Part shown: positions 47,572 to 60,274 of the stretch, one piece after another
Layout: each line of letters begins with the position of its first letter
How positions within the stretch are numbered: the stretch's first letter is position 1
DNA from: Poronia punctata
Taxonomy: Eukaryota; Ascomycota; Sordariomycetes; Xylariales; Xylariaceae
Assembly: GCA_022579005.1 (NCBI GenBank)
Contig: MU401618.1
Location: 23,757 to 87,756, forward strand
Direction of reading: 5' to 3'
DNA: 64,000 nt
Position numbers and translations under genes: made by a program
The notes under the pieces: model-generated
Told to the model about the DNA's origin: nothing
Seen by the model: only the letters and a program-made list of their open reading frames with translations
The model's database searches: none

Positions 47572-48755
47572 CAGCACGGGGAACTGACGAGTATGACCGA
47601 GTGTCGGATTAAAGCGCCTCAAATTATCGCTTGGCGTTCCTGGCTTTTAAGACCAATTTTATTTGAAAACGTATGGTTTTTCATAGCTCGGTCGTAACGT
47701 CACCTGTAGATAAGGATATTTGGATGACGGTGGCACTGCTTGGAATATTGTAGAGGTTGACGGTTGAAGCAGATCAACCTGTTGCAAAATGTTTTATTTG
47801 GGGGTCTTTGGAGGCTAATAGGCGGGGCAAAGCTCACAGACCCAATTGTGTTTGATTGGCTCACTAGAACACCCTCAGCACTACAATAAGGTAGAGAAAA
47901 TATCAGAACGACGGGGATATGCCACTTGCCTAATAAGGCAACCAAAAACCTATTGTACGCAAAAGCCCAGAAATACCAGGCACTTCAAGTTGTACTTGTT
48001 ATTTTAGAGAAATCATCATGGCATTGTATGTGTTATGTTAGGTATTTGACACCCTCTTATGTAAGGAGACAGACATGAAGTCAATAACCGTTAATTATAT
48101 TGTCCCATACTTCAGGATTTGTTAGACACTTAAATTTCAGGAACAGACGATGGTGCAGAGCAAACAACTACGAGTAGGTTAGCCAACTGTACAGAAGATC
48201 TTGCAACTATCGTATAAGACCAGCAATAAAGCAAGCCACAAAGTTTACAAATCCTTTCAAAATCGCTAGTAAGTGTAGTAACGTTTTTATGAGATATGGT
48301 ATCCAAGCAACACTAGACAGCCTATGTATATAGCTATGGTTGCTCCCACCTCAGGTGCTGTTCTCCCATTCATAAGCAGCGCTAATAACAGCCTTTTGCT
48401 GTCCCATAGATTAACCCAAGACTGTTCTTGAATCCTTAGGGGCTGGAAATGGGAGAGAGTCTCCCAGGTAATCTATCAAAGGCTGGCCAAATAGTGCCAA
48501 TACCTTTTTGCCCCTATTCCTCTGCCGTAGCCATCCATCCGTTGCCATTGTCGGCCCTTCATATACATACACGGCAGCCCTTGTCCAGTTTCTTGGGCGG
48601 GCGAATGCCTGCCATCTCCTGGAAGAGACCGCCCTGGACATAGCGTTCCTTATTTGTACAAAACTTAGCAAAGATCAGTGATCCCAGGAGACCAGTAAGC
48701 TCCTATACCCCTTCACACAGATGCGTGCAAGAGGCAATAATGACCTTCAGACTTC
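47572..48755. other. Intergenic between RRN3 and HapC (both minus)
   Basis: About 1.2 kb. TACGAGTA at 48169. The minus frame 48411-48671 has no recognisable domain. No gene is supported. Confidence 0.6.
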
Positions 48756-49982
48756 TCAATATCCCGAAGGTTCACCAGTAGCTCCGTTATGGCCACTTTG
48801 AGCATAGAGGTTGTAGCCCTCATTCGTCTCGCCGATATTGCCGGAGGCGTCTGCGCCTTGGTAACCTGTTGCATTGGATCCGCCGGGAGCGCTAGTCCCG
48901 TAACCTTGGCTACCTGGCCTGTTCTGTTGACTGTCTGCTCGATTTGACTGGGATTGTTGCTTCACGGGGTTAGCAACGCAACAAGCACGGCTTCCACAAG
49001 GATCTGCTAATATATGCGGCATGTTGCAAAATACAGGACAGGAAACGGTGGGTTATTTACTTCTCTGTATTTTGTCAAATATATCTTGAGAGCTTCGGCA
49101 TAGTTTTCGAAGCCGAGAGACGTCATGGCGAACAAGATGTCCTCTCCATTCACCGTCTTACGTTTCTCTTGGTGGCATTTCTCAGATGCTGTGAGTGAAC
49201 TGTCAGCTTCGATGACAGACTGTGGGGGAACATGGGTGAAGTATACTGACCCTCGCTGGTGATAAAAGAGATAAACTCGCTGACACACTCTTGCATACAT
49301 TCCTTAGCCTCTTTCGCTATCTTGGCATTCTCTGGTAGAGCGAGTTTCATAATTCGGGCGACTGGCGCAAAATTGCGTATGTTAGCATCATATGCATCGT
49401 TCTTGTGGACTCTGGAGGCGCGAGGCGCTTCTGGCGACTCGGTGGACGAATCGTGAGACATTGGACAGCAGCTAGCGGTCATGCGCGTCTGTTGTCTGTT
49501 TGAAGCTTAGAGGCAGGCAGGGCGCGGGCGATGGGGCGTGAGGAGCACCAATTGCTGAGAGCCGGATAGAAGCTCCGCAGAAGCGACACCACTCAGGCCG
49601 CTCATACGCTCATACACCGATAGGCTCATACGCACAAGCGCACATACGCCTACACGCCTTCCTACACGCCAACACGCCTACACACGACCGTTACGCTCAC
49701 AAACCCGCACACATGCGCGTGCCTATAAGCTCGTCCCCGACACAAGACTAAGACTTCAAAATGCGCCGCGAGAGGACACCAAATCAGAGGTAAGAGATGG
49801 ACAGAAGGGGACTCATGCTCACCATTGGCTATAGGCAACCATCTGTCTTGCTCTTTTACTTCGAACTCATAGGCGAGCCCGGCGGCGTGTGGGTCCTGAG
49901 GGTCGTTCATTTGTGCTTCATCGTCGGGTGATTGTACACCTGGCTCGACTTCTTTGGGAGGAGATTGGGGGGAATCCGACAT
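48756..49982 (-). CDS. hapC: CCAAT-binding complex subunit HapC (NF-YB/Hap3)
   Basis: Histone-fold subunit of the heterotrimeric CCAAT-binding factor. Four exons: 49982-49823, 49361-49251, 49188-49061 and 48959-48756, 200 aa. The splice joins fall exactly inside the conserved core: [46 protein letters not shown], and [15 protein letters not shown]. The histone fold includes [16 protein letters not shown] and [20 protein letters not shown]. The tail is Gln/Gly/Asn-rich. The last intron has a TTGCTAACC branch. Intron 1 is long (461 nt) and repetitive. The unusual donors GTCAGT and GTAAAT are supported only by frame and conservation. In Aspergillus the complex also acts with HapX in iron control. 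Confidence 0.93.
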
Positions 49983-51985
49983 ATTTGGCTACCTGCAGCG
50001 GGTGCTGACTTTTGATTATGTTTTCGAGATTGCCAGCTCGTACAGCTGTTACAAGGCGAGGAGTGATGTGTCCCTGCCGCTGACACGTTGCAAATGGTAG
50101 GGCTTGCAAAAGGAAGCGCGGCTTAGCTGCAGGAGAGTTGCGTCAATCCTGTCCTGTCGCGCACGCGGATCCAGGACCAAGAGATGTGGGCTATCTACTA
50201 CCTACTGCGAGTCTGCGAGGTCAGGTATTGCCAATGGATTCGGGAATCGAGAAATTGCTGGCGAGTTGCGGCTTTGGGCCCTGTCCCCCAGTTCAGGATA
50301 TGACGGAATCAAGGGTGTAGATGATAGAGGGGAGTATGCAGAGATGCGCGCCCGGTGACTGTGTGGTCCGATGGTGCTATCCTGCGGTTCTTGGGGGTTC
50401 AGTTTAGGTAGTTTGCAGATGTATGTCTATACCGCTGTATGCCAGACACGACAACCGTGTGGTGGATTGTTGATCTTGAATTGGGATGGTACGGTAGATT
50501 TGGATTTGGGTACGGGATGGGGACCTTTGGGGGGGGGGGGGTGGAGCGGGGCGCGTCTCTTTTTGTGACGACTCCCCGAGGGTCGCGCTATTGTACACAG
50601 ACCCACTGTTCTGATGTTTATACACGTACTTTTCCCATGTATCATCAAGTGTATTGTGCAAGTACACGTACATACACTTCAAAAGCTAAATACCTTGGAC
50701 ACCTTGACTTTCCTGATTCTTTTGCTAAAATCTTCCACCGTTTGGTAAAGTGTTGACCACATTGCCAGTACTGCGTCTTCTTCAAGTGGTCTCATGTATA
50801 CTAATATACATCCTATTACGTAGCCCTTTAGCGTCTATTTATTAGGCCTCAAACATTGTTCAAGCTACTTACTTTAGCTTCACTCCAAGGGACTTACTAG
50901 AGAACAGGCAGTAGGTAAGTAGCGTACCTCAACACCCACCAATGACCTCCATGTCACCAACCTAGATACATCCATCCATTACGGTAGGTACCTCTTGAAA
51001 TTGATGCAGAAGGATGTCCCACACAGATGAAGCTTGAGAGGTACGTACTACCATCACTTGTGTACATCCCACGAGTACTACGCTGAACTTTGAAGTATGT
51101 ACGTACAGCTGTCCATGGTGAGAATGCACACGACCTTGCTAATTTCCAAATGTGTCTGCAACCTCCAGATTTTTATCAGAATTAGGTATGATTGGAGATG
51201 TCTCTGTTGATCTATAAGAGGACTTGCAAACAACATAGTGAGTGTACTGAAGTGCCTTTTTCTTTGCAGGTCTTGTCTTGATAAGGCAATCATAGGTAAG
51301 CACATAAATCGAAGAGGTGTGAGATGTAGTTACCTATGTTTGTTTGCCCTTTAATGAGATGGAAAGTAGGTCAGGTATTATGAGAAGTTGAGCCTGGAAC
51401 AAGTACTTGGTGTGATAAGTATCCGCATCGGATGGCAGCAGACTGGCCAAATTTAAAATCACCATCGTGTTATACCAGGCCAGTTACGAACTTACGCCTA
51501 AGAATAGTAGCAGGCTATACGTGTAGATGCTGGTGGTCCACCCTACATACTTCTCTGCGAATCTCGGGGTCTCGAAACGTTATGGCCCATGGGGGCACAA
51601 ATGGGGGACGCAACTCGGGGCTACCACACTCTTCAGGCGTGGCAGTTAAATACAAGACAACTCAAGGCCAACATACTGAGCAGAAATAGTATCTTGGAGT
51701 TCACCAGACAATACCATATTCCATACCTCTCGACATATGTTCATTATAAGTACTATATAATACAGCGTGGGCAGCAAGGGATACTAAGATTTCGAGGCTA
51801 GAGGTTACGATGATTGGGTAAAAGACTCCGAGCCATCAATGATGTAAATAATGTCGAAACGCGTGACAAAGAAGCTCAACTCCCTTGCACCCTGCACCCG
51901 GTACGCACCAGCACTTGTGTGGATCCATTGACCCCTAGAGAATGGAATAACGAACCTATTAAGTACTATAGACAACCGCCACAAT
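49983..51985. other. Intergenic up to the AT-rich block
   Basis: 2 kb upstream of HapC. Composition is ordinary until about 51985. A run of ten G is at 50529. No frame shows a recognisable domain. This is the boundary between gene-bearing DNA and the mutated repeat block. Confidence 0.55.
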
Positions 51986-53589
51986 AGAGCCTAAAGTTAA
52001 AGTACTTAGCTTTACCTAATTTATATATATAAGTACTTTTTATACTTTTTAATGTATATAGAGCTTGTAAAAAATATATAATTATTTTAAACTTCTTTTT
52101 ATAGTATTTTAATTATAAATTATAGTTAAGCTGCTATTAAAAAATAAAAAAAAGTATAAATAATTATTTATATAACTATATAGCAAAAGCAAAATTAATT
52201 AAATTATATTTTTAAAATCTTTTTATTTATTGCTATTTAGTAGTATTAATTTTATTAACAAAATATTAGTACTTAGTATATTTAATAAAAATAACTTAAG
52301 CTATTAAAAGTTAAAAATATTTAGCTTTTTTTTACTTTTATATAATATATTTTTTTAAGCACTTTTTTAAAAGTTAAAAAATAAAAAGCTTTTATTATAA
52401 AGCGTATAAAGTGCTAAAAGCTTTAGCTTAACTTTAAAGCTAGGTTTTAAGCTAACTTTAAAAGTACTTATAGTATATACTTGCTATATAGCTATTTAAT
52501 AAAAAAAAGTTGCTACTATAATAAAAAAAATAACAAAGAAAATAAAAAAAATATAAACTAATAATAGCTAACTATATAAAAAAATATAAAAGTAAAAAAA
52601 TATATAAACTTATTACTATTGCTTTAAAAATATAAAAAAAAACAAATTAACTTTATAAAAACTTAAATAATTAAACATTTTTAATTAAAAATAATATTTA
52701 AAACTTTAATATTAAAACAAAACAAAAAAATAATAAACTTTAAAAAAATGTTATTAATATAATAAAAAAATAAAATAAAAAAATTAAAAAGTAAATAATT
52801 AAATAAAGTAAAACGCTTTATAATAAAACTAAAAAACTTAAAACTTGCTATAAAAAAATTAATAAGTAAATAAATAAAGTTAATAATATATTAAAAAATA
52901 TTAATATAATACTTGCTATATTAATAGTTTTAAGCAAAAATAATTATGCTTTAAACATTAGTATTAGTAAAAAGCTATTAAAATATAGCAATACTAGTTA
53001 AAATATTTAAAATTAAAATAATGCTTATAACTTTATAAGTATAAGTTATTAATAAAGTATAACTAATAAAAGTATACTTAACTTTATAATATTATAATAT
53101 TTAAAAATACTAAAAAGTGTTATTAATAATATATGTTTTTAAATAGATTTTTAAACTTTTATAAGTTTAATAAAATATAAAGTATAGCTAGTGCTTAAAA
53201 AAAAATATTTAAGCTATATTTTTAAATATATTTTTTAAAAAAAATATTAAATACTTTAGTAATTATAAAGTAAAAAATAAAGTAGTTTTTTTATATAAAT
53301 ACTAGCTAAGCAAAGCTAATAAAAATATATTAAATAAGCTATAAAGTATTTAAAATAAGCTATAATAAGTGCTAGTTTTTTATAACTTATAAGCTAGCTA
53401 CATATTAAGCAAAATAAAAAAAAAAATTTAAGCTATAGTTTATTTTTTATAAAGTATTTAAAAAACTATATAAGCTAACTTGCTAAAAGCTATAATATAA
53501 GTTTTTAAGCAATATAATATATTATATAGCTTGTTTATAGCGTTTATATTTATATAAGTAGCTATTAGCAAATTAATAAGCTAATATAT
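51986..53589. other. AT-rich DNA left of the inserted gypsy element
   Basis: About 1.6 kb of degenerate AT-rich sequence. It may be the left part (LTR/gag side) of the outer element whose RT lies right of the insertion, but no motif here proves it. Confidence 0.4.
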
Positions 53590-53594
53590 AAACT
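53590..53594. repeat. Target-site duplication, left copy (AAACT)
   Basis: AAACT immediately before the first base of the 5' LTR. It is identical to the five bases after the 3' LTR. A 5-bp duplication is usual for Ty3/gypsy integrases. Confidence 0.75.
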
Positions 53595-53823
53595 TGTTAT
53601 AGGCTAGAAGCCTAGGGTTGTTATATTAGCACGTTGGCTATTACCTTAGCTTATAAGCATTGCTTAGCAATGCTTGGCCTAAGATAAGGTGGTTAGATAG
53701 CTATATAGGCGCACAAGCAGTGCGCGTACGACTTGTTATATTTTTTTTCTTTTTTTGTTAGCTAGAAAATAGACTTTATTTAGACTATACTAATAAGTAT
53801 ACTGTTGCTAATAATTTATTATA
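53595..53823 (+). repeat. 5' LTR
   Basis: About 229 bp, clearly alignable to 60275-60502: shared words include CCTAGGGTTGTTATATTAGCAC, here cited only in part as CCTAGGGTTGTTAT, and TTACCTTAGCTTATAAGC. It keeps more G+C than the internal region. It contains a perfect 21-nt inverted repeat (53655-53675), an AGGCT/AGCCT hairpin at its start and a GCGCAC/GTGCGC hairpin near 53709-53725. Most differences from the 3' LTR are G/A or C/T transitions. Confidence 0.9.
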
Positions 53824-55859
53824 TATTTTTTAGCTTTTTTAAACTTTTTATGTTGTTTTATTACTTTTTTTAAATATAGAATATTTTAAAAAATATTTTA
53901 AGCAACATAGCTTAGTTTTATATAACGTACGCAATTAAATTAAAAATATTTTTAGTATATAACTTAATTAAGTTAATAAGGGTATAGCTATACTAAATTA
54001 AATAAGCGCTAACTTAAAACATTGCTTTAATAAATTAATTTAATAAATTATAGCTTAACTTAGAAGTAATACTAGCGTATTATAAGCGCTTTTTAAGAGC
54101 TAGCTAGCAGTTGCTATAAAAGCTTTTTATATAAAGCCTTTATATGCTTTTTAATAAAAGCTTTTACTTGCGCTAGCTAAGTTTAATAGCAACTATAGCA
54201 AGTAAGCTTTATAAAAGCAGTTTATAAGGTTTAAAATTGCTTAAAATGCTAAGTTTATTAGTAATAAGCGCACGTAGTAGTATATAATTTATAAGCGTTT
54301 TAAGCTTTTTATATAAAAAGTAGTTAATAGGTTTTATATAAAAAAAGCTTAAATAAAAAAATACTTTTTTAACGCCTTTTTTATATACTTTGCTACTACT
54401 TACTACAACTTTAAGCGCTACTTATAAGCTACGGCTAAGTGCTGCGTACTAAAGCAAAGCTTTTAAAAAAGCTTTAGCGCTTTTTTTTTTAAGTTTAAAA
54501 AATTAATAGCTAAATTTAAAAGTATATAGTAGCTTAATATTATAAAGCTTAGCTACTTATAAGGCATATTTAATAATAAGCTTTTAAGCGCTTTAGTAAG
54601 CGTTAAGCTACTACTTAATAACTATATTGCGTATATTAATTATATAATAAAAGTAGCTAGATAGCTTAAAAGTTTTTTAAGCTATAAGTTATAGTTATAA
54701 AATACTATTATAGCCTTTTTTTTAATAGACGCTAATAGCAACACTTTTATAATAAGCGTTTTTAAAATAAAAAAAAGCGCGTATGTAAAGCTTTTAGGAA
54801 TTTTTAAAAACTTAGTTAAGCAATAAATAAAAAAAAGACTATGTATTTAATATAAAAAAAACAGTTACTTTAGTAAAGATTGTTTAAATGTTTTAAATAA
54901 GCTATTAAAAAGTACTAGTGTAAACAATACTAGCTTTGCGCTAGCTACTTTTAAGCTGCTTATAAGTTAAAAACTTAAGTTAAAAAATAAGTAACTTTTA
55001 TATATAGTTGCATATAAAGGTTTAAGCTAAAACTAAATAAGTTATTAAACGCTAAAAGCTAAATAAATAGTACTTTATTTACTATAATTATGTTAATAGA
55101 AAATTTAAAGTTTTATAAAAGTTTTATTAATAATAGTTATAAGTGTTATATAAAAGTAAGCAATTAACTTGTATAGCGCTTAAAGCTTAAGCGTATACTT
55201 ATAAAATAATAAGTATTTAAATTAGTAGCAAAAGCGTTTTTTGCTTATGCGCGTTTTTTAAAAGACATACTAGCAATAAATAAAATAACTTACTTATAAG
55301 TAAATATTAACAAATATTTAAAACGTATTTATATATATATAATACTAAAGCTTTAGTATAACTTAGTATTAGGCAAGCTTTAAATAAAAAAAGAAAAAAT
55401 AGTTTATATAGCTTATAAAAAGTATATAGTTATTAAACGTGCTAAAAGCTTAGTTATATATAAAAAAAAACATAACTTTTAGCTATAAACTGCTTTTTTT
55501 AAATTAACTACAGTTTACGTTATTATATTTATGTTTGCTATATTAGTAATATACTTAGTATAAATAACGTATAAAATAAATATAAGTACTATACTAACGA
55601 GGGTATTTATAATATTTATAGCTAATATTAACAAAGCTTTTATACTAAAGCAAGTAGGTTTTTTAAAAAAGACTTTTTTTTTAAAGCTTGCTAAATTTGC
55701 GGCTTTTTTTAATAAGGCTTTATTATACGCGTTGCCCTTTTATTGCCTAAGCGTAGATTATATAATCTTTTTAGTTTAAAATAAAAATAAAAATAAAGTA
55801 TAGGTTTTATAAGGTTTTTTTTATAGCATAACTAAAAAAAAGCTACTAGTATTATAAAA

Positions 55860-56560
55860 AATACTTACTAAGCTGCTAAATAAAAGCTTTATTTATATAA
55901 GTAGCTTACTAGCTAGCGCTTTAGTACTTTTTATATATAAACTTAAAGGCGGCCTTTGCTTTTATGCTAATTATTGTATATTAAATAAGGTAACTTATTA
56001 TAATAGTTACTTTTTTTTATTAATTTATAAAATATTTAAAATGTTTTTAAAAGCAAAGTAGTTTACTAAGGTTAACGTATGCGCTATGTTTTATAAAATA
56101 TGCGTAGCTTTAAGTAAGAAGTAGAAAATAGCATTTTGTACTTGTTTTAAGTTATTTAAGTAGCTTGTTACCTTTTTTAGCTTAAGCAGCGCGCTTATAA
56201 CGTTTTAGCGCTATGTTAATAACGCTTTTTATAAGTTTTTAAACATTTTTTATATTGCTTACTTTAATAATATTTTAATTTTTATAAATAATTTATATAA
56301 AGATTATATAAATAAAGTTAAGCTAGTATTAAGCTGCTTATAAAATAAAGGCTTAAACTTAAATATTAATAAAAGCAAGTTTGCTATTAAAAAAACTAAA
56401 TACTTTAGCTATATTATTAAAGTTAACGTTAAAGTTAGTATAGACTTTAAAAAAATATATGCAATATAGAAATAAAAACCTTTTACTATGCTTAAAAGCG
56501 TTTAAGGCTTTTTTAGATTTTTAAACTTTTATAAGGATTTTATTAAAAACTATTTACTTT
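55860..56560 (+). pseudogene. Reverse transcriptase remnant of the inner gypsy element
   Basis: The decayed frame still follows the Ty3/gypsy RT order: a KGGLCF-type block (~55948), FTKVNV (~56066), KIAFCT then LVTFF (~56125-56180), the catalytic box reading AYFNNILIF (56264-56290) in place of the usual YxDD, and FLNFYKDFIKNY (~56519-56555) before RNase H. Numerous stops interrupt it. Both catalytic Asp codons have become Asn codons. Confidence 0.85.
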
Positions 56561-57449
56561 TTACTATACCTTTTACTTTTTTTATATAAAAAGGCACCTT
56601 ATACGTTTAAGGACTAAAGTAAAATAACGTGTTTAAAACGCTTAAATATTGCTTTTTAGCTAAGCTTTAGTTAGCTTACTAAAACTTTAATAAACTAATA
56701 TGCGTTAAAATAAACTGCTTAAAGTAAGCGCTTAAAAGGTGCTTAAATTAATTAAGTAATAATAGCTATTAGTAGCTAGTAGCTTACTACTTTTAATAGC
56801 TTATGCTAGCTAAAGTAAACTATATAATTTATAATAAAAAGCTTTTTATAGTTATAAGCTGCTTATATAAATAGCGGGCAAAGCTTTATAATGTTATAAA
56901 GATATTTATAATAGTTATAAACTATAAAAACTTTATATACTTTATGTTAGCTTAAAAGCTAGAAAAACGCTAGGTAAAATAGGTAATAAAACTAATAAAA
57001 TTTAACTTTGTTTTTAAATTTTATATAAAGCGTTTAAATAATAAGCTTAATATACTTTTATAAAAAAAACAAAACGCTTTTTAAAAACTAAGCAATAAAA
57101 AGCTTATAAAGCAGGTTTAAAAGCTGCTTTTTAATAAGTAGCTTTTTTATAAATAGGCAAAAAAGGCTGCTAATATAATAAGTATATGCTAGCTTATAAT
57201 AAAAAGTAAGAAGCTTTTTAAAAAAAAAGAGGTTTTTAATTATAAGGACTTTATAAGACTTTAAAGTATAGCGCTTAAAAAAAACGCGACTTATATAAAA
57301 GTAGTTATATTAATATAAAATAGACTAATAACTTTTTTTTTTTACTTAGGCTTAAAAGTTTTTATTAGTAAGTGTAAGCTTAATGTGTAAAGCGCGCTTA
57401 TTTTTTGTAATTAGTTATAAGTGCTTAACTAGGAACTTTTATATATAGT

Positions 57450-58500
57450 ATTAATTTAAAACGTTTATAACTTTTATATTATAAGCTACCTAGGCTGCAA
57501 ATTAACAATTGTAATTATTTTATATAAGTTTTATTAGCTGCTTTTTTTTTGCAATGTTTGCTGCTTTTTAAAGAATTATAATGTTTATAGCTAGAAAATA
57601 GTTTAGTAAGATTAATAATAAGCTTTGCTTAAGCTGCTTTTAATTTTTAAATAGTACTAAAGCAAGCTTTTAATTAATTTTATAATAAACTTTTTAGTAA
57701 AAAAGCTAGGCAACCTAACTTTTTTTATAGTAATAATAAACTAGCTAAGTAAAAATATAGTGCTTAAAGTAATGTATATAATAAATATAAAAACTTGTAC
57801 TAAGCAGTTTATAATAAACTACTAGCAGTACTATAGCTTTTTAACAATTATAACTAATAATAAGAAATTAAATTAGGTTAAGCGTTTTTAAACTTGACTT
57901 TATGCGTTAGTAAATATTAAGCAACGCTTTTTTATTATATACTACTTAAAAATAAATAAAGCTACTAAAAAAGTAAACTAAAAAGTATTAGTATATTTAT
58001 AAGCTTTTATTATATATATATAGTTTAATTAAGCAATATTGCTTTTAAGTACAATGCTTATAATTAATAACTATAATACTTTAATAATAAAGCTAAGCTT
58101 TTTTTTTATAATATATAGCTATTATGTTAATGCTATTTTTTTAATCTGCTTTAACGCGTTATTTATAAATAATTTATAAGTAAAAGCTAAGCGCTTTATA
58201 TAATGCTTAAAAAAAAGCGTTAAGTTTGCTTAGTTTATAATAGCAGCAGCTTAGCAATATATAAAGGATTTAGCTAATTAATACTATAAGCTAGCAAAAA
58301 GGTTTTAAGTAAAGCAATTAGTATAGCTTTTGCTAAAAAATATTATTACTTTGCAGCTTTTATAAAAGCTAGCTTAGTTATATGCAAAATATAAGATTAT
58401 GCGCATAATTAGCTTATAAGTAGTAAAGTTAAACACTTTGCATAGCGTATATAATAGGTTTTATATAAAACTTATATATAGCGTAGAAAATAATCTTTTT
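57450..58500 (+). pseudogene. Integrase remnant of the inner gypsy element
   Basis: By position after RNase H and by weak residual pattern: a Cys pair near 57550-57570 where the HHCC zinc motif is expected, then a region with FIIAAA and QYIKDLA-like remnants near 58225-58275. Too decayed for residue-level assignment. Confidence 0.55.
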
Positions 58501-58569
58501 TTTTTATAAATATAAGATAATAAATAACTATTACTTTTAGTTTAAAAAAATAAAGGGGCAAAGGCAAAA

Positions 58570-58720
58570 TAGGAGGTAAAAGCTATTTTTAAAGCTTTTT
58601 AGGTTAAAAGCGGCTTATAAGCTAAGTGCTACTTGCTTATAAAGTAGAAAAAATATGTTATTTTAATAAAGGAGCTTTTAAAAAGCTTTTTAAATATAGT
58701 TATATTAAATAACTTTAAAA
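58570..58720 (+). pseudogene. Possible chromodomain of the inner gypsy element
   Basis: A slightly more GC-retaining stretch reads EVKAIFKAF, then CYLLIK*KKYV and ELLKSFLNI, which resembles the pattern of a chromodomain (EVE-I...YLVKWKxY...EL). Many fungal Ty3/gypsy elements carry a chromodomain at the integrase C-terminus. This is pattern resemblance only. Confidence 0.4.
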
Positions 58721-60254
58721 AACAATATAAAAACGTATTAGAAAATAATAGCTTAAGTGCTGTGTTTTTTAGGACATGCTTGCAAAAAGAGCAAAAAAAG
58801 CAATTATACGGCTTATAAGATAATAATATATAATTAAGTTAGTTATAAGTGTTACTTATTTAATTTACTTCTTTTTTTATTTTTATTTAATTATAACTAT
58901 AATTATATGCATTTTATGCGCTACTTTTGCAACTTTTTCTTAAAAATTCTTTTAAAGCTTTTTATAAGCTACTTAGTTATACTAAATAAGCAAAGCGCGC
59001 GTAGCTTAGGCAACTTGCTTGCAATAAGCTTAAAAGTGTTTTTTAAGATTTTAATAGCGCTTTAAATGCGCTTAAAAACGTTAATAAGCTTGTTTTATGC
59101 GCGTTAGTAGTGTGCTAGTATTAAAAGAGGTATTACTTATATAATGTTTAGTAATACAATAATTAGCTATAAAAGCAGCGTATAAGCTAAATAAAGTAGT
59201 AAAGCTAGTTTATAAAATAGTTAGCTACTTATTTAAAGTATTTAAGCGTTTTAACTTATTATTTTTTAAAGCTTTTTATAATAATATAAAAACTTGTTAT
59301 TAGTAGTAACCTAAGCTATATAAGTAGCTTATAAAACGTTAGTAAAAATAGTAATAAAGCGCTTATATAATACTTATATAGGTTATTAGTATTAATATAA
59401 AAACTAGTAGTATAAAGTATAAACTAAAGCTAGTTAAGGTTGTTATTAATAAGAAGTTTTTAACGCATTAATTAAGCAACGCGCATAAAATATAAAAAAA
59501 AATAGCTACTTATATTATTATAAACTTTAGATTTTTTAGCGCAATTATTATAACAAAGCGCACTACTTTTTTTTAATAATTAGCTTATAAACGTTATAAA
59601 AAATATAAAGTACTTATAAATAAAATTAATATAAAAATAATAAAAATTAAACTTAGTAAATATAAAAGTATAATGTTTATAAAAGCGCTTATAAGCATTT
59701 GCTAGCTACTTAGTAAGCAGCTTGTATATAGTTATTAACTTTTTTTTTTTAAAGGTTATACTACTTATAGTAGCATTTTTTAAGTTGTTAAAAAGCATAA
59801 AAAGCTTTTAAGCATTATTAAAATTAGCTATTATAAAAAAGGCGTATAAAAAGCTTATAAACAGATTAAAATAAGTAAAGTAAAATAGTTACTATTTAAA
59901 AATTAGCGCGCTACTTATAAGCAACTTTTAGCTATAGCTAAACTATATAACTACTTTATATAAATTAGTTTATGCGCGTATATAATATAACATGTAGCTA
60001 AATATATTGCTTTACTTATAATATATGTACAAAATTAACAAAAAAAAATATACTTACTTACAAATTGCAGTTTTTATAAAAAAAAAAGAAGTAAGCATAA
60101 AAAGGTTTAATAACAAAAGCCTTTTTATAATTAGAAATAGTAGGCCTATAAGCTAGCCTTTTTTTAATTTATACAATTTTGCTAAGTATACTGCTTTTTT
60201 ATTTAAAAATACTGCTAGGCTTAACTGCTTTTTACGCTAAAAAACAGGCGTTTT

Positions 60255-60265
60255 AAAGGGAAGAC
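60255..60265 (+). other. Candidate polypurine tract
   Basis: AAAGGGAAGAC is one of the few G-rich purine runs in the block. It lies about 10 bp before the 3' LTR, where the plus-strand primer of an LTR element is expected. It is separated from the LTR by CAAACCTTA-like bases, so the exact LTR edge or primer is uncertain. Confidence 0.45.
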
Positions 60266-60274
60266 AAACCTTAT

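Noticed and set aside
49150..49482. Alternative start of hapC at 49482 or 49458
   Set aside because: That segment lies in intron 1; the exon at 49982-49823 provides the conserved [10 protein letters not shown] that precedes VARIMK.
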